The notes beneath the pieces were generated by a model. It saw only the letters and a program-made list of their open reading frames with translations. It ran no database searches and had not been told where the DNA came from. Positions 27,301 through 34,908 of a stretch of 64,000 nt of DNA are shown here, piece by piece. How positions within the stretch are numbered: position 1 is the stretch's first letter; each line of letters begins with the position of its first letter. The translations under genes and the position numbers were made by a program. Source of the stretch: JAGWBJ01 sp034423015 (lineage in GTDB: Bacteria > Chloroflexota > Dehalococcoidia > Lucifugimonadales > JAGWBF01); contig DAOUJG010000056.1 in assembly GCA_034423015.1 (NCBI GenBank), forward strand, positions 1 to 64,000, read 5' to 3'.

Positions 27301-27485
27301 GGGTCGAGTCCGTGGTCAACCGGCACAACAGCGTGGTCGACTGGCAGTCGAACCTGGAGGTGCTGCGGGAGATGCGCCGGGACATCAAGCGCGAGCTGAG
27401 GCCCGCGGGCGGCCGCACCGATGACCAGTTGAATGAGCTGGCCGACCGCATCGTCGACCTTGCCCGACGGCGGAGCGGGCGGTGA
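24318..27485 (+). CDS. hsdR: Type I restriction-modification system, restriction subunit
   Basis: A 1055-residue subunit that translocates and cuts unmodified DNA. The N-terminal PD-(D/E)xK nuclease shows P-D-L-V-L-F-V-N-G-I-P and V-V-M-E-A-K (about 150-172). The SF2 motor has Walker A Q-G-S-G-K-S near 322, D-E-A-H near 446, and T-G-T-P-I near 475, followed by the second helicase domain (V-V-V-D-M-L-L-T-G-F-D, then R-V-N-R). A long helical C-terminus binds the methylase core. The longer upstream frame is not used: the ATG at 24318 overlaps the PIN stop and matches the family start. GC content rises sharply again here relative to 20.3-23.5 kb. Confidence 0.96.
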   Translation: MTTSARLNELNHAEEPARLLLERLGWSYVPREALAEERDGEREVLLKGRLRAALLRLNEWLTEAQADRAVFELENVNATGMARNQAVHEYLTYGMPLTVDGPAGRDSPTVRFFDFDRPEGGLNEYVVTTQLRVRRGNDRGGPEDDERLVIPDLVLFVNGIPLVVMEAKSPSLLDVWKSHAVRQLSRYQEAGPRWHGAGAPELFHYNLLCVAHCGAAAAYATLGAPENAYFEWKSVLPYSEEEVRRRFEVEPLGQAQLIVGLLSPATLLDVLRDYVVYEPERGRLVKKLPRYQQYRAVRAAMSRILAGSRPADRGGVVWHTQGSGKSLTMLWVATKLRRDPRLSNATIVVVTDRRQLDRQIAGTFERCGFPAPERMDRSRPEPQERRDRRRRERPGRRDPLDLQTLLRQGGGRTVMTTVQKFEEALTTPDGPLEVLDPSENVVVMVDEAHRTQYGVLGGLMSRALPNATLIGFTGTPIDKGFERSTMGRFGPLIDSYTIPQSVADGATVPIYYEARLPELAVEGPETLDKLYDAMFGGQPPPVQAQLRRRYANKETVAEAARRIEMIALDIAGHFKAKVRANGFKAQVVAPSRAAALRYAQHLDSFGVRAYPIITPAPNDGPEFQAARDLDQEQVVSAFVDPEGEPEVLVVVDMLLTGFDAPVEQALYLDRALREHGLLQAIARVNRRFSHVHEGVETEKTYGLVVDYHGVSRDLEEALSTFDWPDVQDTMSELEEDPAPVIEAAAVQAESHFKGRDLGDTWACVALFAPGASTEGVFKADLFEAFNADYRLFSRLMDRFLPDPRALDYTDRLARLTEIRAYVRAQFLREDADVDWTEIGAKVKGLVDERISAHVRELMKPVSVLDQDFEQKIAALPHDESRASIMEHAVRARIHDRLADNPVYFERLSAQLARIIEDLRNQVIDSAEACRRYAQIRDLIRSEADIAAEHGLSPVSFAIYELLDGWPREPAPGAAHEELEPYRASFDEGTKEVSRRVESVVNRHNSVVDWQSNLEVLREMRRDIKRELRPAGGRTDDQLNELADRIVDLARRRSGR

Positions 27486-28213
27486 CCGAGAGGGACCGTG
27501 TCCGGTTCGGGGACACGACCATCGAGTACGAGGTGCGCCGCAGCCGACGGCGCAGGAAGACCGTCCAAATCACGGTGGACGTCGGCGGCGGGGTGCGGGT
27601 GGCGGCGCCCATGACGACGCCCGACGGCGACCTGCGGGCCTTCGTTCTGAAGCGGGCGTCCTGGATCATCGGCCATGCGTCGCGGGCGACGCCGGAGGCC
27701 GCGCCCCGGCGCTTCGTCAGCGGCGAGACGCTGCCGTACCTGGGTCGCAACGTCCGCATGATCGTCGAGTCCGGCGATACGCGCCGGCCCGAGGTCCGGT
27801 TCGACCACTGGCGGTTCCGCGTCTCCGTGCCTCAAGATTTCGACCGCGGTGAGCGTTACGACCGCATCCGCAACGCCGTAATCCAGTGGTACCGGGCCCG
27901 GGCCGCCGACCGGCTGGCGGCCGGCGTCCACCGCTGGTGGCCCAGGCTCGGCCGGGGCGAGAGGTCGCGGATACTGGTCCGCGACCAGCGACAACGCTGG
28001 GGAAGCTGCGCCGCCGACGGCACCCTGCGTTTCAACTGGCGGGTCATGATGCTGCAGCCCGCCCTCATCGAGTACATCGTCGTCCACGAGCTGGCCCACC
28101 TGACCCATCCGGACCACTCGAAGGACTTCTGGCGTCTGGTGGCCTCCGCACTGCCAGACGTGGACCATCGCCGCCGCCGGCTCCGGGAGGCGGGCAAGAC
28201 TCTCCCGTTGTGA
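27482..28213 (+). CDS. YgjP-like zinc metallopeptidase
   Basis: A 243-residue protein of the YgjP/DUF45 (M48-like, SprT-related) family. The zinc site is V-V-H-E-L-A-H-L-T-H-P-D-H-S-K-D-F-W near residue 200, with the H-E-x-x-H motif and a downstream His. The preceding W-G-S-C and F-N-W-R motifs are typical. GTG 27482 overlaps the hsdR stop by four bases, so the two are coupled. Such peptidases are very often found directly downstream of hsdR; their task there is not established. The confident family call rests on the C-terminal half. Confidence 0.9.
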   Translation: MTERDRVRFGDTTIEYEVRRSRRRRKTVQITVDVGGGVRVAAPMTTPDGDLRAFVLKRASWIIGHASRATPEAAPRRFVSGETLPYLGRNVRMIVESGDTRRPEVRFDHWRFRVSVPQDFDRGERYDRIRNAVIQWYRARAADRLAAGVHRWWPRLGRGERSRILVRDQRQRWGSCAADGTLRFNWRVMMLQPALIEYIVVHELAHLTHPDHSKDFWRLVASALPDVDHRRRRLREAGKTLPL

Positions 28214-28226
28214 GGGGCGTTCTACA

Positions 28227-28550
28227 GTGAACTACCAGGCTTGCCGGCGGCTGCTGGCCGGTATGGGCATCTGGGCTCCCCTACGCCCGGGACGGTTCAA
28301 TCCAAGACTGCACTGGGGCGACAGGCAAGGGCAACCTATCCCTGGGACCTACCTGAACGAGACCGATTCTGGCATGGCCTACCTCACCCTCAACAGGAGG
28401 TGCGTCCTGAAGGAGGATGGAGACCTCTGGTCCAATCTGCCTCTGGGGTTGGTGGCCGAAAGGGACAAGGCCCACCGAAACATCTACGCACAGCACGGGA
28501 AGGAACTCAAAGCACTGCATCAATTGTTCTCTGTTGGATGCGCTGGGTGA
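28227..28550 (+). CDS. Hypothetical small protein downstream of the restriction island
   Basis: A 107-residue protein starting at GTG 28227, 14 bases after the YgjP gene, with AGGGG upstream. It is rich in Trp, Arg and Leu (W-A-P-L-R-P-G-R-F-N-P, S-G-M-A-Y-L-T-L-N-R-R-C) with a C-terminal helix. No signal peptide or membrane helix. I do not recognise it. The position suggests it closes the island transcript; it could also be non-coding. Confidence 0.45.
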   Translation: MNYQACRRLLAGMGIWAPLRPGRFNPRLHWGDRQGQPIPGTYLNETDSGMAYLTLNRRCVLKEDGDLWSNLPLGLVAERDKAHRNIYAQHGKELKALHQLFSVGCAG

Positions 28551-28600
28551 CCCGGCAAAACCGTGTACAATGTCACAAACCAACTGAGGGAGCCATCCCC

Positions 28601-30139
28601 ATGAGATACGACCAGATAGTTGTGGGCGGCGGCACTGCGGGGTGCATCGTGGCAGCGCGGCTGTCGGAAGACCCGGCCCGCTCGGTGCTGCTGCTGGAGG
28701 CTGGCCCCGACTTTCCCGACTTCGCCCAGCTGCCCGACATGCTCAAGCTGGGCTGGGGAACGGTGAACCTGGAGGCCCGTGCCGCCGGCTCTCCATACAA
28801 CTGGGCCTTCACCGGCAGAGCGACCCCCGAGCAGGCGAAGCCGATGCCCGTGCCCCGCGGCAGGGTGCTGGGCGGCTCCAGCGCCATCAACGGCCAGACC
28901 TTCATCCGCGGCGCCCCCGAGGACTTCGACGCCTGGGCTTCCTGGGGCAACGACGGCTGGACCTACCTGGACTGCCTGCCCTACTTCCGCAAGCTGGAGA
29001 ATGACGCAGACTTTCGCGACGATTTCCACGGCACCGACGGCCCGGTGCCCGTGCGCCATCATCTCCGCGAGACATGGCCGCCGTCCCAGGAGGCGTTCTT
29101 CCAGGCCGCCACCGCCGCCGGGTACCCCTTCCATCCCGACGTGAACCACCCGGAGTCCACCGGCGTCAGCCTGCGGGCCGAGAACAACGTCGACGGCGTG
29201 CGCATGAGCATGGCCCTCTCCTACATCGACCCGGCCCGCCACCGGCTGAACCTCACCATCCGCCCCAACGTCCAGGCCCGCCGCGTGGTGCTCGAAGGCA
29301 AGCGCGCCGTGGGAGTCGAGGTGGAGAGCGGCGGCGAGACCTTCGTCGTCCAGGGCGGCGAGATAGTCCTTTGCGCCGGAGCGGTGGCCTCGCCCCAGCT
29401 TCTGATGCTGTCGGGCCTCGGCCCCGCCGGCCAGTTGAGTCCCCTGGGCATTCCCGTGGAGGTGGACCTTCCCGGGGTCGGCCAGAATATGCGCGACCAC
29501 CCCAACGTCTCGGTCCGTTTCATGGTCAAGGAGGGGCTTCCCCAGGACCCCAACGGCATGCGCGCCCTGCGGCTGCGCTACACCGCCTCCGGCTCGGACA
29601 CGCCCAACGACATGATACTGTCGCCGGCGTCGCTGAACACCGTGGTACGGGACGACAACCCGGCCCATAGCGTCAACTGCGGCCTCTACCTGGCCGCAGG
29701 CAAGGGCGAGCTGCGTCTGGTGTCCGCCGACCCGCATACCCCGCCCGGCATGGACTACCGCTACCTGGAAGAGGACTGGGACCGGGAGAGGCTCCGTGAG
29801 TGCGTTCGCCTCTGCGTGTCCCTGCTGCGGCACAGCGCCTACGACGATGTCATAGAAGAGATAACGGCCCCCACCCCCGCCGACCTGGAGACGGACGAGG
29901 CCCTGGACGGCTGGCTGCTCCGCAACGTCAGCACCTCATACCACGTCTCCGGCACCTGCAAGATGGGGCCCGACTCCGACCCGATGGCCGTGGTGGACCA
30001 ACGGCTGCGCGTCCACGGAGTCTCCAATCTCCGGGTCGCCGACGCCTCGGTCATGCCCGACGTGGTGCGTGCCAACACCAACGTCACCACAATGATGATC
30101 GCAGAGCGCGTCGCCGACTTCATCAATGCGGGGAGCTGA
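28601..30139 (+). CDS. GMC-family FAD oxidoreductase (choline dehydrogenase-like)
   Basis: A 512-residue flavoprotein that oxidises an alcohol substrate. FAD-binding G-G-G-T-A-G is at residues 8-13 and L-L-L-E-A-G closes the Rossmann motif. The GMC signatures are present: G-R-V-L-G-G-S-S-A-I-N-G near 87 and G-A-V-A-S-P-Q-L-L-M-L-S-G near 265. The catalytic His is in S-Y-H-V-S-G-T-C and the second residue is Asn in R-A-N-T-N-V near the end. ATG 28601 is preceded by AGGGAG and is chosen over earlier in-frame starts that lack the domain. Substrate unknown; choline, glucose or a long-chain alcohol are all possible. Confidence 0.92.
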   Translation: MRYDQIVVGGGTAGCIVAARLSEDPARSVLLLEAGPDFPDFAQLPDMLKLGWGTVNLEARAAGSPYNWAFTGRATPEQAKPMPVPRGRVLGGSSAINGQTFIRGAPEDFDAWASWGNDGWTYLDCLPYFRKLENDADFRDDFHGTDGPVPVRHHLRETWPPSQEAFFQAATAAGYPFHPDVNHPESTGVSLRAENNVDGVRMSMALSYIDPARHRLNLTIRPNVQARRVVLEGKRAVGVEVESGGETFVVQGGEIVLCAGAVASPQLLMLSGLGPAGQLSPLGIPVEVDLPGVGQNMRDHPNVSVRFMVKEGLPQDPNGMRALRLRYTASGSDTPNDMILSPASLNTVVRDDNPAHSVNCGLYLAAGKGELRLVSADPHTPPGMDYRYLEEDWDRERLRECVRLCVSLLRHSAYDDVIEEITAPTPADLETDEALDGWLLRNVSTSYHVSGTCKMGPDSDPMAVVDQRLRVHGVSNLRVADASVMPDVVRANTNVTTMMIAERVADFINAGS

Positions 30140-30146
30140 CCGGGCC

Positions 30147-30596
30147 ATGCTGGAGGTCAGCGCCCAAGCTCCCGACTTCACGGTCGTCCTCGGCTCCGGC
30201 GGGCGGTTTACCCTCTCGGAGCACCGGGGCCGGAACGTGGTCCTCTTCTTTTTTCCGCGGACCTTCACCCACGGCTGCACCGTCGAGGTGGAGGGTTTCC
30301 GCGACTCTTACGAGGAGATCGCCTCTCGTAACGCCATCGTCCTAGGCATCAGCACCGACGGCGTCGACAGGGTCAAACGCTTCGGTGAGTCCGTCGGCGC
30401 TCCCTTCGGACTGGGGAGCGATGCGGGGGGCGAAATACGCCGGCTCTACGACGTCCAACGCCGGTTCGGGCTGGGCACCTCCCGGGTGACCTACGTCATC
30501 GACGGCGACGGGGTCATCAGGGGGGTCTTCCACAACGAGCTGCTGATGAGCAGCCACATCCGGAACGCGCTAAGGACGCTGGAAAGCCTCGCATGA
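30147..30596 (+). CDS. Peroxiredoxin, BCP/PrxQ type, 1-Cys form
   Basis: A 149-residue cytoplasmic thiol peroxidase. It opens A-P-D-F-T-V-V-L, carries F-F-F-P-R-T-F-T-H-G-C-T with the peroxidatic Cys, and lacks the second Cys five residues later that many BCP proteins have (V-E-V-E instead). A downstream I-D-G-D-G-V-I-R-G strand is typical. It starts at ATG 30147, close behind the GMC oxidase stop, with GGGGAG upstream. It may remove hydrogen peroxide made by the neighbouring flavoenzyme; that pairing is inferred. An ordinary Cys codon is used here, unlike the two selenoprotein candidates of the window. Confidence 0.88.
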   Translation: MLEVSAQAPDFTVVLGSGGRFTLSEHRGRNVVLFFFPRTFTHGCTVEVEGFRDSYEEIASRNAIVLGISTDGVDRVKRFGESVGAPFGLGSDAGGEIRRLYDVQRRFGLGTSRVTYVIDGDGVIRGVFHNELLMSSHIRNALRTLESLA

Positions 30597-30633
30597 CGGC
30601 ATCCGGTCTGGCCCGAGGAGCTGGGTGACATAA

Positions 30634-30669
30634 CACGGCCATTCGGTACGGCACGGCCATTCGGTACGG
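30634..30669 (+). repeat. Perfect 18-bp tandem duplication before an agmatinase-family gene
   Basis: The unit CACGGCCATTCGGTACGG occurs twice in direct succession, 20 bases before the start codon of the next gene and just ahead of its ribosome site. It is a recent slip duplication or a doubled operator. Confidence 0.8.
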
Positions 30670-30688
30670 AAGGAACGGGAGGAGAGAC

Positions 30689-31678
30689 ATGAACGCCGAG
30701 CAAGAGCCGAACAGGTCCCTGGAGCTGAAGGATACTTGGGAGGGCCCGTGGCCCGCGACCAGGGTGGCGCCCCTGTCCTTCTTCCGCACTCCACTGGTGG
30801 GGGACCTGGACGCGCTGGAGGCTGACATCGCGTTTCTCGGCGTCCCCTACGACCAGGGCACCTACGGCCGGCCCGGGGCGCGGTTCGGACCCAACGGCCT
30901 CCGGCAGGTCAACAGGATCTACGATTACATGGACCCCTTGGATGACAAGGAGGCCCAGGGGTTCTTCGACATCGACATGAAGGCTACGATGCTGCGCAAC
31001 GTCACCATGGCCGACTGCGGCGACGTGACCATCATTCCGTCGGAGGTGGAGAGCAACTTCGCCAAGATCACCCACGCGGTGAGGAAGATGGTGGCAAGAG
31101 GGTCGTTCCCCGTGATAGTCGGGGGGGACCACTCCATCACCTTTCCGGCGGTACGCGGGTTCGACAGCTACCCAGACCTGGACGTGGTCCACTTCGACGC
31201 CCACATGGACTTCACCCACGAGCTCCAGGGCACCTTCTACAACCACGGGTGTCCCATACGGCGCTGTTTCGATCTGCCCAACGTCAGGAACGTTACCTCC
31301 CTGGGAGTACGGAAGGCCCAGGCCGACGTCTACGAGGACGCCATATCCAAGGGCGTGAAGGTCGTAACCACGGACCAGTTCCGGGCCATGGGCCCCGAGG
31401 CGACGGTAGCCCAGGTCCCGTCCGGCCGCAACGCCTACCTGACGGTGGACGTCGACGTGATGGACCCGGTGCAGATGCCGGGCACCGGGACGCCGGCCCC
31501 CGGCGGCCTCTACTACTTCGAGGTGCGGGACGCTCTGCTCGCCCTGACCAAGCGGGTGAACATAGTCGGGTGCGACTTCGTGGAGGTGGCGCCGCCCTAC
31601 GACCACGCGGAGACAACGACCAGGTTCACCGCCAAGCTGATCCTGGACCTGCTGGCCGTGCTGTTCCCCTCCAAGTAG
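30689..31678 (+). CDS. Agmatinase/arginase-family ureohydrolase
   Basis: A 329-residue enzyme that hydrolyses guanidino groups to urea with a two-manganese centre. Metal ligands are visible in G-G-D-H-S-I, D-A-H-M-D and D-V-D-V-M-D-P, in family order. The N-terminal G-V-P-Y-D-Q-G-T-Y-G-R-P-G-A-R-F-G-P segment is typical of the agmatinase branch. A strong site (GGAGGAGAG) precedes ATG 30689. The exact substrate (agmatine, guanidinobutyrate, guanidine or another) cannot be read. A urea-releasing enzyme fits with the amide and ureide catabolic genes at the right end. Confidence 0.9.
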   Translation: MNAEQEPNRSLELKDTWEGPWPATRVAPLSFFRTPLVGDLDALEADIAFLGVPYDQGTYGRPGARFGPNGLRQVNRIYDYMDPLDDKEAQGFFDIDMKATMLRNVTMADCGDVTIIPSEVESNFAKITHAVRKMVARGSFPVIVGGDHSITFPAVRGFDSYPDLDVVHFDAHMDFTHELQGTFYNHGCPIRRCFDLPNVRNVTSLGVRKAQADVYEDAISKGVKVVTTDQFRAMGPEATVAQVPSGRNAYLTVDVDVMDPVQMPGTGTPAPGGLYYFEVRDALLALTKRVNIVGCDFVEVAPPYDHAETTTRFTAKLILDLLAVLFPSK

Positions 31679-31690
31679 GGGGCGGAGGTA

Positions 31691-32869
31691 CTAGAGCCAC
31701 GCAATGAACGCTCCGGCCCCGGCAGCCAGCAGGACGACCAACCACGGCGGCGCCTTCCAGAAAGCGAGGAGAGCGAAGGCCCCCGCCGCCAGGGCGAAGT
31801 CCTCTGGGGCGGAGATCGCGCTGGTCCACACGGGGTCGTAGAGGGCCGCGAGGAGCAGCCCCACCACCGCCGCGTTCACGCCCATCAGCGCCTGCCTGAC
31901 CCGGCCGAAGCCCCTCAACAGCTCCCAGAAGGGCAGCACCCCCAGGACCAGCAGGAACGACGGGGCGAATATCGCCGCCAGCGCCAGCAGGCCCCCGGCC
32001 CACCGGGGCGTCGCGGCTTCCATAACCGTCCCAAGGTAGGCCGAGAAGGTGAACAGCGGGCCGGGTACAGCCTGGGCCGCTCCGTATCCCGCTATGAACT
32101 CGTCCTTCGTCACCCAGCCTGGCGGGACGACCTCCGCCTCCAGCAGCGGCAGCACGACGTGGCCTCCGCCGAACACAAGGGACCCGGACCGGTAGAAGCT
32201 GTCCACCAGCGCGGGAAGAGTGCCATCGGTGAGCCGGGCCACCACCGGCAGGGTCAGGAGGAGTACTAGGAATGCCGTCAGCGCCGCCGATCCGACGAGA
32301 GTCCCGGTGAGCTTGCCCGGTTCACCCCTGGGCTGCACCTCCACCGGGCGCAGGAGGACGAGGCCGAGCGCCGCTCCCCCGGCGATGACCGCAAGCTGTG
32401 CCGCGATGCCGCCGGTCACGAGCACCACCGCCGTTGCAATGACAGCGATGGCGATTCGCGGCCTGTCCGGCGCCAGCGTCCTTCCCATGCCCCACAGCGC
32501 GAGGGCCACGACGGCGACGGCGACGATCTTCAGGCCCTGCAGCCAGTCCTCCGCCTGTCCGTCGAACGCGTGGACACCGTATGCAAACAGTATGAGAGTG
32601 AGGGCCGACGGAAACGTGAAGCCCAGCCAGGCGATGATCCCCCCGGCAAAGCCGGCGCGTCTCATGCCGATGGCCATGCCAAGCTGGCTGCTTGCCGGCC
32701 CGGGCAGGAACTGACAGAGAGCTACGAGCTCACCGAACTTCTCTTCGGTCAGCCACCCGCGCCGGACGACGTACTCCTCGCGGAAGTAACCGATGTGAGC
32801 GATGGGGCCGCCAAAGGACGTAAGTCCCAAACGCGTCGCGACCATCAGGACTTCCCAGATGTTGCCCAT
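31691..32869 (-). CDS. chrA: Chromate transporter, CHR family, two-domain form
   Basis: A membrane protein of about 392 residues with two homologous CHR halves. The first half has the signature F-G-G-P-I-A-H-I-G-Y-F and L-C-Q-F-L-P-G-P-A-S-S-Q; the second has F-G-G-G-H-V-V-L-P-L-L and A-Q-A-V-P-G-P-L-F-T-F-S. About ten hydrophobic segments are visible. The start at 32869 (M-G-N-I-W-E-V) is preferred to 32917 because the extra N-terminus is polar and non-homologous. It exports chromate or another oxyanion. It is convergent with the agmatinase gene with only about 12 bases between. Confidence 0.92.
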   Translation of the reverse strand: MGNIWEVLMVATRLGLTSFGGPIAHIGYFREEYVVRRGWLTEEKFGELVALCQFLPGPASSQLGMAIGMRRAGFAGGIIAWLGFTFPSALTLILFAYGVHAFDGQAEDWLQGLKIVAVAVVALALWGMGRTLAPDRPRIAIAVIATAVVLVTGGIAAQLAVIAGGAALGLVLLRPVEVQPRGEPGKLTGTLVGSAALTAFLVLLLTLPVVARLTDGTLPALVDSFYRSGSLVFGGGHVVLPLLEAEVVPPGWVTKDEFIAGYGAAQAVPGPLFTFSAYLGTVMEAATPRWAGGLLALAAIFAPSFLLVLGVLPFWELLRGFGRVRQALMGVNAAVVGLLLAALYDPVWTSAISAPEDFALAAGAFALLAFWKAPPWLVVLLAAGAGAFIAWL

Positions 32870-32926
32870 GTTTACGATTCGACAAGCCGTTCTTGAGGGT
32901 GCGCCGGCGATGCGCAAGGAGAGTGG

Positions 32927-34288
32927 TTACTCCTGTGAGAGAAGCCACCCGACCAGAGCGTCCACGAAGTCGTCGCCGTAGCCGGGTGAGTGGCCGCTGC
33001 CGGCGCCCATCCACAGCTCGATGTCGATGCCTTCGGCACAGCCCGACTCGGCGCGAAATGCCTGGGTCTCGGGGCCCGGCACGTACTGGTCAAGGTCCAG
33101 GGTGGCATAGGGCTGGGGGCGTTCAGGCCAGTCGCAGCCGGCCCGCCGTCTCCAGCGTGTCACCATCTCCTCGGCCCCGGCGTAGAACGCCGGGTCGCCG
33201 TCGACCTTGGGGTCGGGCTCGCTCCGGGCGCCCTCGAACAGGATCACACTGTCTGAGGTCCCGTGGACGTGCAACACGGACACGGGGGGTGCGCCATCGC
33301 AGCTTGAGTCCTCGACGTAGCTCGTACCAGCCAGGCTGGCCACGGCGCGGAGGCCGGGCAGGCCCTTGCACGCCATGTGGTATGACATGAACCCGCCGTT
33401 GGAGTAGCCGAAGAGGTACACGGGCCCGAACTCCCTGACCTTCCGCGCCTCCTCCACCAGCCCCGTCAGATAGGCCACGTCGTCCTCGCCGGTCTTGCCG
33501 GATTCGCAGCAACGATCGGTGGGATTCCAAAAGCGGTTGCCCTGGGAGTCCAGGGTCCCGTTGGGCAGCAGCAGGGCGAACCTGTCTATGTTCACCCGCT
33601 GGTGAAGGGGCACATAGGCGGCGTGGTCGGCCGAGTTGCCCCCGTAGCCGTGAAGGGAAACGACGAGCGGGGTCTCGCCGTCGACGAACTCCAGGGGCGT
33701 GACCAGGACCGCTCGGTCCTTTCGCTGAGGGTGGTCGACGTGGTGGACCTGGCCCCCGGAGTCGTCCGCCAGCCTGACGGTCCGTTCCAGCACGCTGCCC
33801 TCGGGCTGCGACGCCCCCTTGCCCGTGGTCCACTGCTTCACTATGGGGAGGAGCGGCCCCACGATGGAGGCGACTTCCTCCAGCTCCCGGAGCCGGGCGT
33901 CCATGTCGTCCAGGCGCTCGCCGGTGCGGACTTGACCTTCTTCCAGGGCAGCTAGCTGCCCTTCCTGTCCCTCCTCGACGTCCGACACCTCCTCCTGGTG
34001 CTTCCGGGCCGCCTCGGCGGCTTCCTGGACCTCTACGAGCCCGGCCTGGGCCTGTCGAAGGACCGCTATTTCACCTTTCAGATCGGCGTTTTCGTCGGCA
34101 AGGGCTCGGACGGACTCCTCCAGGGAGCTGGACCTGGCCTCCAGCTCCAGCAGCCGCTGGTCACTGTCGAGGTCCTCGTCCCCACCGGTACACGCCAGCA
34201 GGACGGCGGCCAGCAGGACGCAGAGCGCCGTCCGGGCTGGGACCGGGCGCGGAGCTCGGAGTGACAGACACATATCACGCATGCTCAA
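32927..34288 (-). CDS. Secreted lipoprotein esterase with coiled coil (polyhydroxybutyrate depolymerase/LpqC-like)
   Basis: A 453-residue exported protein. A signal peptide with lipobox L-L-A-C (near 30-33) is followed by a coiled coil of heptads rich in E, L and R (about 40-140), then an alpha/beta hydrolase domain of the PHB depolymerase/feruloyl esterase type. Catalytic elements: S-L-H-G-Y-G-G (oxyanion), G-Y-S-N-G-G (Ser), H-G-T-S-D (Asp) and G-S-G-H-S-P-G-Y (His). Cys residues around D-R-C-C-E and the W-N-P-T segment are also family features. The coiled coil fused before the esterase is unusual and may space or oligomerise the enzyme at the cell surface. Confidence 0.88.
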   Translation of the reverse strand: MSMRDMCLSLRAPRPVPARTALCVLLAAVLLACTGGDEDLDSDQRLLELEARSSSLEESVRALADENADLKGEIAVLRQAQAGLVEVQEAAEAARKHQEEVSDVEEGQEGQLAALEEGQVRTGERLDDMDARLRELEEVASIVGPLLPIVKQWTTGKGASQPEGSVLERTVRLADDSGGQVHHVDHPQRKDRAVLVTPLEFVDGETPLVVSLHGYGGNSADHAAYVPLHQRVNIDRFALLLPNGTLDSQGNRFWNPTDRCCESGKTGEDDVAYLTGLVEEARKVREFGPVYLFGYSNGGFMSYHMACKGLPGLRAVASLAGTSYVEDSSCDGAPPVSVLHVHGTSDSVILFEGARSEPDPKVDGDPAFYAGAEEMVTRWRRRAGCDWPERPQPYATLDLDQYVPGPETQAFRAESGCAEGIDIELWMGAGSGHSPGYGDDFVDALVGWLLSQE

Positions 34289-34306
34289 GTCAGTCCTCGC
34301 CGCTCT

Positions 34307-34870
34307 CTAGAAATACTTCTGTATGCCGCCGTAGCCTATCTGTTTGCCTGTCTCGGTGGCCTTTATGAAGTTCTTCAACCGGCTTTCGTACACATCCGGA
34401 CGCCTTCTTCCGGCGTCTATGTACGCCACGCGAATCCTCCGGTAGGCCTGGGAGAAGCCCTGGAAGTGCTTCCACGCCTGCTCGTTCGCCTGGACCGCCT
34501 GCAGAATGTCGGCGGGAAACACGAACTCCTCCTTCAGCACGTCGTCGACAGACTCCCGCACCGAGGGGTGCAACAGCTCCTCGGCGGCGAGCCAGCGGAG
34601 TCTCTCCTTGTTCTGCTGGGAGTAGCCGCTCCGGGGGTTCCTGGGCGTGAAGCGCTGGACGGCGCGGAGGCCGTCCAGCTTCTTGATGATGCTGTCGATC
34701 CAGCCGAAGCACAGGGCCTCCTCCACGGCGTCGTTGTAGAGGATACGCGGCTCGCCCGAGGCCTTGTTCGGGTAGACGAGCCATATCTCCCTGGCGGTGT
34801 CGAAGTTGGCCTCCAGCCATTCGCGCCAAGGCTCTCTCTCGAAGACGTAAAGGGTCTCGCCAATCTCCAC
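34307..34870 (-). CDS. YdeI/OmpD-associated family protein
   Basis: A 187-residue soluble protein with the YdeI layout: W-R-E-W-L-E-A-N-F, V-Y-P-N-K-A-S-G-E-P, then Y-N-D-A-V-E-E-A-L-C-F-G-W-I-D-S and Q-R-F-T-P-R-N-P-R-S-G-Y-S. The C-terminal part is the bacteriocin-protection-like helix region ending I-G-Y-G-G-I-Q-K-Y-F. Function is poorly known; members are small stress-related proteins. It lies 18 bases ahead of the esterase gene on the same strand and may be cotranscribed with it. Confidence 0.85.
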   Translation of the reverse strand: MEIGETLYVFEREPWREWLEANFDTAREIWLVYPNKASGEPRILYNDAVEEALCFGWIDSIIKKLDGLRAVQRFTPRNPRSGYSQQNKERLRWLAAEELLHPSVRESVDDVLKEEFVFPADILQAVQANEQAWKHFQGFSQAYRRIRVAYIDAGRRRPDVYESRLKNFIKATETGKQIGYGGIQKYF

Positions 34871-34908
34871 GGAGACCTCCTTGCGAGGTGGTGGGCCGGG
34901 AGCGCCCG

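Noticed and set aside
28548..28600. In-frame continuation past the TGA of the small gene at 28227 as a further recoded TGA
   Set aside because: The extension is about 20 codons with no redox motif and ends just before the next gene's start.
30147..30596. Possible third selenoprotein in the BCP-type peroxiredoxin
   Set aside because: Its peroxidatic residue is encoded by an ordinary Cys codon and the frame has no internal TGA.
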